From contig JAMOMG010000061.1 in NCBI GenBank assembly GCA_027068695.1, positions 1 through 11,359 on the forward strand: a stretch of 11,359 nt of DNA, read 5' to 3'. Positions 6,027 through 11,359 of the stretch are shown one piece after another. The first letter of the stretch is position 1. Every line of letters begins with the position of its first letter. Origin of the DNA: Flavobacteriaceae bacterium. Its GTDB lineage: Bacteria; Bacteroidota; Bacteroidia; Flavobacteriales; Flavobacteriaceae. The translations under genes were made by a program, and so were the position numbers. The notes beneath the pieces are model-generated. The model was given only the letters and a program-made list of their open reading frames with translations, did not search any database and was not told the DNA's origin.

Positions 6027-7484
6027 ATGAATTCATCGCTAATTTTAATAGTTATTGCCTCCTATTTCGGCCTTCTAATGTTAATTTCTCGTTTTGCTTC
6101 AAAAAATAAAAGTGATAACTCCTTTTTCACTGGAGATAGAGAGTCTCCTTGGCAATTGGTTTCCTTTGGAATGGTTGGAGCAGCATTATCTGGAGTTACT
6201 TTTGTTTCAATTCCAGGAATGGTTGGTAATAATTATTTTTACTATTTACAATTTGTATTTGGAAACATTGTTGGGTATGTTTTTATAACCTATGTTCTTA
6301 TACCTATTTATTACGAGTTAAAACTAGTATCTATCTATACCTACTTAGAAACTCGATTTGGAGTAAAAACATATAAAGTTGGATCTTTATTTTTTTTAAT
6401 ATCTCAATCGTTTGGCGCAGCACTTCGCCTACTATTGGCTGCTAAAATTATACAATATGCCGTTTCTGATGCTTTCCAAGTCCCTTTTTATCTAACAGTA
6501 ATTATTATCCTATTTCTAATTTGGTTATACACCAATAAGTCAGGTATTAAAACTATTGTTTGGACAGATACACTTCAAACTTTTTTCTTAATCTTAGCTG
6601 CAATAATATCTATTTACACAATTAAAAATTCGTTGAACTTAAGTTTTTCGGAAACTATATCATCAATAGTACATCACAAATATTTTAAAGTATTTGATTG
6701 GGATTTTAATTCTGGAAGCAACTTCTTCAAACAATTTATTTCGGGAATACTAATTGCCGTTGCAATGATGGGGTTAGATCAAAATATGATGCAAAAAACG
6801 CTTACTTGTAGGAGCAAAAAAGAAGCTCAAAATAATGCATTATCATTTAGTTTCATTTTAGCAATTACTCAATTTCTATTTTTAGGTTTGGGTATTATGT
6901 TATATTTATACGCTGAAAAATTTGGTATTAAATTAGAAGTAGAAAATGGAAAATTTATAAATACAGACAATTTATTTCCTATGTTATCTCTAAACTACTT
7001 TGGAACAATAGCTAGTATTAGTTTTATTTTAGGTATTACAGCTGCATCATTTTCAAGTGTAGATTCGGCATTAACAGCATTAACAACCTCGTTTACCCAT
7101 GATTTTTTAGCGATTCAGCATAAAACTTCTAAAGAGAAAAACAATTTGAAAAATATTGTTCTTCTCGGTTTCTCAGCCTTAATTTTTTTAATAGTAATGT
7201 CTTTTTCAAATAGTAAAGGTGATATTATTTCAACTATTTTTAAAGTGGCTGGTTATACTTACGGCCCCCTATTAGGGCTCTATTTATTCGGTATTTTTAC
7301 AAAAATTAAAATTAAAGATTCTTTAGTACCTTACATTTGCGTTTTAATGCCCTTTGTAACATACTATTTAAATTACTTTTTAATTACCAAATTTTCATTT
7401 GACTTAGGTTTTATGAATATCTTAGTAAACGCACTTTTAACAATTTTATGTTTAACCATCATAAAAAAACAACATGAAGAATAA
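6027..7484 (+). CDS. Sodium:solute symporter (SSS family), probable amino-sugar importer
   Basis: A 485-residue inner-membrane protein, consistent with the roughly 13 transmembrane helices of the SSS family. It begins with helix 1 (residues 3-22), followed by FFTGDRESPWQLVSFGMVGA at 33-52 and SGVTFVSIPGMV at 55-66, the usual SSS start. Other family blocks are YTYLETRFG (104-112), IKTIVWTDTLQT (174-185), GLDQNMMQKTLTCRSKKEAQ (249-268) and ITAASFSSVDSALTALTTSF (337-356), the Ser/Thr-rich helix that supplies the Na2 sodium site in characterised members. It overlaps murQ by 11 nt, pointing to translational coupling and a shared substrate pathway. No phosphotransferase component is present, so the sugar should enter unphosphorylated, which fits AnmK acting next. 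The substrate, anhydro-MurNAc or MurNAc, is inferred from context only. Confidence 0.5.
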   Translation: MNSSLILIVIASYFGLLMLISRFASKNKSDNSFFTGDRESPWQLVSFGMVGAALSGVTFVSIPGMVGNNYFYYLQFVFGNIVGYVFITYVLIPIYYELKLVSIYTYLETRFGVKTYKVGSLFFLISQSFGAALRLLLAAKIIQYAVSDAFQVPFYLTVIIILFLIWLYTNKSGIKTIVWTDTLQTFFLILAAIISIYTIKNSLNLSFSETISSIVHHKYFKVFDWDFNSGSNFFKQFISGILIAVAMMGLDQNMMQKTLTCRSKKEAQNNALSFSFILAITQFLFLGLGIMLYLYAEKFGIKLEVENGKFINTDNLFPMLSLNYFGTIASISFILGITAASFSSVDSALTALTTSFTHDFLAIQHKTSKEKNNLKNIVLLGFSALIFLIVMSFSNSKGDIISTIFKVAGYTYGPLLGLYLFGIFTKIKIKDSLVPYICVLMPFVTYYLNYFLITKFSFDLGFMNILVNALLTILCLTIIKKQHEE

Positions 7485-8295
7485 ACCCACAACTGAACAA
7501 TCATCTAATTACAATAATCTTGAAAAAATGGACACATTTGAGTTACTCTCAAGTATTAATGCCGAAGATAAAACTGTACCCCTTGCTATTGAAAAAGAAA
7601 TTCCTTCAATTGAAAAATTGGTAGATATTATTTATACTAAAATGAAAAATGGAGGTAGACTTTTTTATATTGGGGCTGGAACAAGTGGAAGACTTGGTGT
7701 ATTAGACGCCTCAGAGTGCCCTCCAACTTACGGAGTTTCAGACGATTGGGTAATAGGCCTTATTGCTGGCGGTGATATTGCACTTAGAAAAGCTGTTGAA
7801 AATGCTGAAGATGATACAACTCTTGCGTGGAAAGACTTACAGAAATATAACATTACCAATAAAGATGTATTGGTTGGAATTGCAGCTTCTGGAACAACTC
7901 CTTATGTAATTGGAGGTCTTCAAAAAGCGAAAGAACACAATATTGTTACAGGTTGTATTACTTGTAACAAAAATAGCCCGCTATCTCTTACTGCAAAATA
8001 TCCAATTGAAATAGTTGTTGGACCAGAATTTGTTACTGGAAGTACAAGAATGAAAGCAGGAACCGCACAAAAGCTGGTATTAAATATGATTTCTACTTCT
8101 GTAATGATTAAGCTAGGAAGAGTAAAAGACAACAAAATGGTTCATATGCAACTATCTAATACAAAATTAGTAAATCGCGGAGTACTAATGCTAATGGATG
8201 AGTTACTTATTGATGAAGATTTGGCTTCAATGCTTCTTGAGAAGCATAAAAGCGTAAAAAATGTATTAGACCTTTACAAAAGTGAATTTTTATGA
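7474..8295 (+). CDS. murQ: N-acetylmuramic acid 6-phosphate etherase
   Basis: A cytoplasmic lyase-type etherase of 273 residues that removes the D-lactyl ether from MurNAc-6-phosphate, giving GlcNAc-6-phosphate and D-lactate. It is a single SIS-domain protein: GGRLFYIGAGTSGRLGVLDA at 60-79 binds the sugar phosphate, and ASGTTPYVIGG is at 138-148. Both catalytic glutamates are present: Glu81 in SECPPT and Glu112 in NAEDD, with the same 31-residue separation as E. coli Glu83/Glu114. GPEFVTGSTRMKAGTAQK (183-200) is the MurQ/GCKR-type signature. It ends about 25 residues sooner than the 298-residue E. coli enzyme, but ends cleanly after a terminal helix, so I read it as complete. It overlaps the symporter gene by 11 nt and is followed after 1 nt by anmK, the enzyme that makes its substrate. 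Confidence 0.5.
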   Translation: MKNKPTTEQSSNYNNLEKMDTFELLSSINAEDKTVPLAIEKEIPSIEKLVDIIYTKMKNGGRLFYIGAGTSGRLGVLDASECPPTYGVSDDWVIGLIAGGDIALRKAVENAEDDTTLAWKDLQKYNITNKDVLVGIAASGTTPYVIGGLQKAKEHNIVTGCITCNKNSPLSLTAKYPIEIVVGPEFVTGSTRMKAGTAQKLVLNMISTSVMIKLGRVKDNKMVHMQLSNTKLVNRGVLMLMDELLIDEDLASMLLEKHKSVKNVLDLYKSEFL

Positions 8296-8296
8296 T

Positions 8297-9361
8297 ATGA
8301 AGAATACTACCAAATATATAATTGGTGTTATGAGCGGTACTTCATTAGACGGTATCGATATTGCATATATAAAAATTAGTTATAATAACGGTTATTTCTT
8401 TGAAATACTTAATCATACAACTATTAGCTATAGTACATATTGGAAAACTACCTTAAAGGAGGGTTTTCATTTCTCTGGTGAAAAACTCACAAAATTAAAT
8501 GCTGATTACGGAGTTCATTTAGGAAATACTATTTTAAATTTTATTACTAAAAATAAAATTGAAAATTTAGATTTTATTGCATCTCACGGACATACAATAT
8601 ATCACAACCCTAATAAAAATTACACACTTCAAATTGGGAATGGACCACAAATAGCCGCTATTACTGGTGTGAAAACAATTTGTGATTTTAGAATACAAGA
8701 TATTGCTCTTGGCGGACAAGGGGCTCCTTTAGTACCAATAGGTGATGAATTATTATTTTCGGAATATGATTATTGCTTAAATTTAGGAGGATTTGTTAAT
8801 ATTTCATTTAATAAAAACGGGCAACGAATTGCTTTTGATATTTGCCCTGTAAATATTGTTTTAAATCATTATGTTTCTCAATTAAATTTTGAATATGATA
8901 ATGAGGGAGCTATTGCTTCAACAGGAAATATTGATAAGGGTCTATTAAAAGAACTAAATGACTTACCTTTTTATAATGATACAAAACCTAAATCGTTAGG
9001 TTATGAATTTATTGTGGAAACTATATTTCCAATGATTGACAAATTCAACCTTGAAATTAACGATGTTTTAAGAACTTTTGTTGAACACGTAGCTATGCAA
9101 ATTGTAAAAAAAATTGATTCAAATTCAGAAAAAACAATGTTGGTTGCTGGTGGTGGAGCTTACAACACATTTCTTATTAATCGTATTCAATCATACACAA
9201 AAACTCAATTGATAATTCCTGAAGATACTATAATCAATTACAAAGAGGCTTTAGTATTTGCCTTCCTTGGATTTTTAAAAGATGAAAATGTAAATAACTG
9301 TTTAAAAAGTGTTACAGGAGCAAGTAAAAACCATTGTAGTGGTATTGTTTTCAATCCATAA
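8297..9361 (+). CDS. anmK: Anhydro-N-acetylmuramic acid kinase
   Basis: A 354-residue cytoplasmic kinase of the ASKHA fold that opens the 1,6-anhydro ring of anhydro-MurNAc and phosphorylates it with ATP, giving MurNAc-6-phosphate for MurQ. Motifs in order: GVMSGTSLDGID (10-21, phosphate-binding), SHGHT (96-100), LQIGNGPQIA (111-120), CDFRIQDIALGGQGAPLVP (129-147, which holds the aspartate I expect to be the catalytic base), LNLGGFVNIS (161-170), FDICPVN (180-186), AGGGAYN (284-290) and VTGASK (339-344). The length is close to E. coli AnmK (369). The ATG at 8297 is chosen because the family motif starts a few residues later; an in-frame GTG at 8282 would overlap murQ and is less likely. AnmK is specific for the anhydro sugar, so its presence implies products of lytic transglycosylases as the source. 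Confidence 0.5.
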   Translation: MKNTTKYIIGVMSGTSLDGIDIAYIKISYNNGYFFEILNHTTISYSTYWKTTLKEGFHFSGEKLTKLNADYGVHLGNTILNFITKNKIENLDFIASHGHTIYHNPNKNYTLQIGNGPQIAAITGVKTICDFRIQDIALGGQGAPLVPIGDELLFSEYDYCLNLGGFVNISFNKNGQRIAFDICPVNIVLNHYVSQLNFEYDNEGAIASTGNIDKGLLKELNDLPFYNDTKPKSLGYEFIVETIFPMIDKFNLEINDVLRTFVEHVAMQIVKKIDSNSEKTMLVAGGGAYNTFLINRIQSYTKTQLIIPEDTIINYKEALVFAFLGFLKDENVNNCLKSVTGASKNHCSGIVFNP

Positions 9362-9371
9362 TTAAAGTGTG

Positions 9372-11359
9372 ATGTCTTTAAAAATAATAAATTTAAGAGA
9401 ACTCGAAAATTTATTATCAGGTGAAATTCACTTTGATAATTTACATAAAAGTATTTATGCTACAGATGCTTCAGTGTATCGAAAAATCCCTTTGGGTGTA
9501 ACCTATCCGAAGAACATACAAGATATAAAAACACTTATTGAATTTGCAACTCAAAATAGCATAACACTTATACCAAGAGCTGCAGGTACATCATTAGCCG
9601 GTCAATGTGTTGGTGATGGTTTAATAGTTGATATTTCAAAGCATTTTACCAAAATTTTAGCCTTTGATGAACATAAAAAAACGATTACTGTTCAACCTGG
9701 AATTATTAGAGATGAACTTAACAATTACTTAAAACCGTACGGATTATTTTTTGGGCCAAACACATCAACAAGTAACAGGTGTATGATTGGCGGAATGGTT
9801 GGAAACAATTCATCAGGAACCACTTCTATAAAATATGGTGTGACTCGTGATAAAATTATTGAATTAAAAACTATTTTAAGTGATGGATCTGAAGTCATAT
9901 TTAACGAAGTAAATATTTCAGAATTCAATCAAAAAAAAACAGGAAACTCCTTAGAAAGTATTATTTACACGTTAATATTTAACGAGCTATCCAACAAAGA
10001 AGTTCAGCAAGAAATTTTAAAAGAGTTTCCAAAAAAAAGTATTCACCGCAGAAATAATGGCTACCCTGTAGATGAATTATTAAGATTTGAACTTTTTGGA
10101 GGTGAAAATACTACAATAAATATAGGAAAACTATTAACTGGTAGTGAAGGTACTTTAGCTTTTACAACTGAAATAACATTACAGTTAGATACGTTGCCTC
10201 CACCAAAAAATATCATGGTTGCTGCTCATTTTAATAGTATCCAAGAAAGTATGGAAGCTGTGGTAACTGCCATGAAACACAACTTGTATACTTGTGAATT
10301 GATGGATAAAACCATTTTAGACTGTACAAAAAACAATAGAGAGCAATTAAAAAATAGGTTTTTTGTAGAAGGTGATCCAAAAGCTATATTAATGCTTGAA
10401 ATTTGTACAAATTCTAACGAAGAATCTAGCAAATTTGCAGATGAATTAATTTCAGACTTAAAAGAAAATAATTTAGGTTATACCTATCCTAAATTAGTAA
10501 ATAACGATATAAATAAAGCCTTAAATTTACGCAAAGCAGGTTTAGGGTTGTTAGGAAATATTATTGGTGATAACAAAGCTGTTGCTTGTATTGAAGATAC
10601 AGCTGTAGAAGTAAACGATTTACCAAATTACATTTCAGAGTTCACCCAAATGATGGAAGAATATGGACAAGAAGCTGTGTATTATGCACATGCCGGTGCT
10701 GGTGAAATTCATTTACGCCCCATACTAAATTTAAAGAAAAAAGAGGATGTTGTTTTGTTTAGAGAAATAACATCAAAAACGGCCAAACTCGTTAAAAAAT
10801 ATGGAGGTTCATTTAGTGGTGAACACGGTGATGGTATTGTAAGAGCCGAATTTATTCCTCAAATGATTGGAACAAAAAATTATGAGCTTTTAAAACGTAT
10901 TAAACACACTTTTGATCCAAATAACATATTTAATAAAGGTAAAATTGTAGATCCTTATCCAATGGATGAAAATTTACGTTATGAAGCTGAAAGAAAAGAA
11001 CCTGTAATTCAAACTATTCAAGATTTCTCAGACAGTTTAGGTATTTTAAGAGCAACCGAAAAATGTAATGGGTCTGGTGATTGTAGAAAACTACCTGAAG
11101 CTGGAGGTACTATGTGTCCAAGTTACAGAGCTACAAGAAATGAAAAAGACACTACACGGGCACGGGCAAACGCCTTACGAGAATTCTTAACAAATTCAAC
11201 CCAAGAAAACAAATTCAATCACAAAGAATTATACGATGTTTTTGATTTGTGTTTAAGTTGTAAAGCTTGCGCAAGTGAATGTCCCAGTAATGTAGATGTT
11301 GCAGCTTTAAAAGCTGAATTTCTACATCAATATTACAAAGAAAATGGTGTTCCGTTTAG
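9372..11359 (+). CDS. FAD-linked and Fe-S D-lactate/glycolate-type dehydrogenase, 5' part
   Basis: Partial: 662 codons are visible, open to the right edge with no stop. The N-terminal half is an FAD-binding-4/GlcD-like oxidase: PRAAGTSLAGQCVGDG (68-83) and GPNTSTSNRCMIGGMVGNNS (128-147) form the FAD site, GSEGTLAF is at 257-264, and HAGAGEIHLRP (440-450) and SGEHGDGIVR (482-491) are the substrate-side histidine motifs of the D-lactate/glycolate family. FDPNNIFNKGKIVDP (514-528) ends that domain. A ferredoxin-like region follows, with CNGSGDC...MCP (Cys565, 571, 582) and CLSCKACASECP (Cys627, 630, 633, 637). Relatives run to about 970 residues with C-terminal CCG (GlpC-like) domains, which would lie outside the window. 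It follows anmK after 10 nt. MurQ releases D-lactate, so D-lactate oxidation to pyruvate with electrons passed to the quinone pool is the best reading; glycolate or 2-hydroxyglutarate activity cannot be excluded from sequence alone. Confidence 0.5.
   Translation, partial: MSLKIINLRELENLLSGEIHFDNLHKSIYATDASVYRKIPLGVTYPKNIQDIKTLIEFATQNSITLIPRAAGTSLAGQCVGDGLIVDISKHFTKILAFDEHKKTITVQPGIIRDELNNYLKPYGLFFGPNTSTSNRCMIGGMVGNNSSGTTSIKYGVTRDKIIELKTILSDGSEVIFNEVNISEFNQKKTGNSLESIIYTLIFNELSNKEVQQEILKEFPKKSIHRRNNGYPVDELLRFELFGGENTTINIGKLLTGSEGTLAFTTEITLQLDTLPPPKNIMVAAHFNSIQESMEAVVTAMKHNLYTCELMDKTILDCTKNNREQLKNRFFVEGDPKAILMLEICTNSNEESSKFADELISDLKENNLGYTYPKLVNNDINKALNLRKAGLGLLGNIIGDNKAVACIEDTAVEVNDLPNYISEFTQMMEEYGQEAVYYAHAGAGEIHLRPILNLKKKEDVVLFREITSKTAKLVKKYGGSFSGEHGDGIVRAEFIPQMIGTKNYELLKRIKHTFDPNNIFNKGKIVDPYPMDENLRYEAERKEPVIQTIQDFSDSLGILRATEKCNGSGDCRKLPEAGGTMCPSYRATRNEKDTTRARANALREFLTNSTQENKFNHKELYDVFDLCLSCKACASECPSNVDVAALKAEFLHQYYKENGVPF

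Noticed and set aside
6094..6288. Small plus-strand open frame inside the symporter gene
   Set aside because: It is an out-of-frame shadow of the symporter helices with no independent support.
8220..8295. Possible truncation of MurQ at its C-terminus
   Set aside because: The protein is about 25 residues shorter than the E. coli enzyme but has both catalytic glutamates, the complete SIS domain and a normal junction with anmK, so it is probably a shorter natural form.
8282..8296. GTG start for anmK overlapping murQ
   Set aside because: The ATG at 8297 places the GVMSGTSLDG motif at the normal distance from the N-terminus and leaves a 1-nt gap typical of coupled genes.

Overview
The window looks like chromosome from a flavobacterium or close relative (Bacteroidota). 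The DNA is very AT-rich, Shine-Dalgarno sites are weak or absent, and several upstream regions carry the Bacteroidota -7 promoter element TAnnTTTG. There is also a tandem SusC/SusD outer-membrane pair, and the nagB start is of the long Bacteroidota type. No rRNA, tRNA, CRISPR array, insertion sequence or phage gene is visible.

Layout, left to right. (1) Positions 1-494, minus strand: the 5' part of a nagB-type glucosamine-6-phosphate deaminase, cut by the window edge. (2) 495-682: a divergent control region with a row of TGC-headed 10-bp units in helical phase. (3) 683-1432, plus: a DeoR-family regulator. (4) 1433-1565: a second control region with related TGC-headed 10-bp units and a -7 element. 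(5) 1566-5844: a SusC-like TonB-dependent transporter and a SusD-like surface lipoprotein. (6) 5845-6026: a strong hairpin, probably a terminator, then a new -7 element. (7) 6027-11359: a tightly packed operon of a sodium:solute symporter, murQ, anmK and an FAD/Fe-S dehydrogenase of the D-lactate/glycolate type, whose 3' end lies beyond the window.

Read together, this is a scavenging or recycling locus for cell-wall amino sugars. My reading (inference) is that SusC/SusD bring a peptidoglycan-derived sugar or small muropeptide across the outer membrane and the symporter takes the free sugar across the inner membrane. AnmK hydrolyses and phosphorylates 1,6-anhydro-MurNAc to MurNAc-6-phosphate, MurQ cleaves this to GlcNAc-6-phosphate and D-lactate, the dehydrogenase oxidises the D-lactate to pyruvate, and NagB feeds the glucosamine branch into glycolysis. 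A GlcNAc-6-phosphate deacetylase (NagA), a glucosaminidase (NagZ), a muropeptide amidase and AmpG are not in the window. The DeoR regulator, between the two repeat-bearing control regions, probably senses one of the sugar phosphates.

The most notable points are the pairing of a SusCD system with anhydro-MurNAc catabolism and a dedicated D-lactate oxidase, and the shared phased repeats that may be the regulator's operator. The individual enzymes are well-known families; the novelty, if any, is in the assembly, the substrate assignment and the control.
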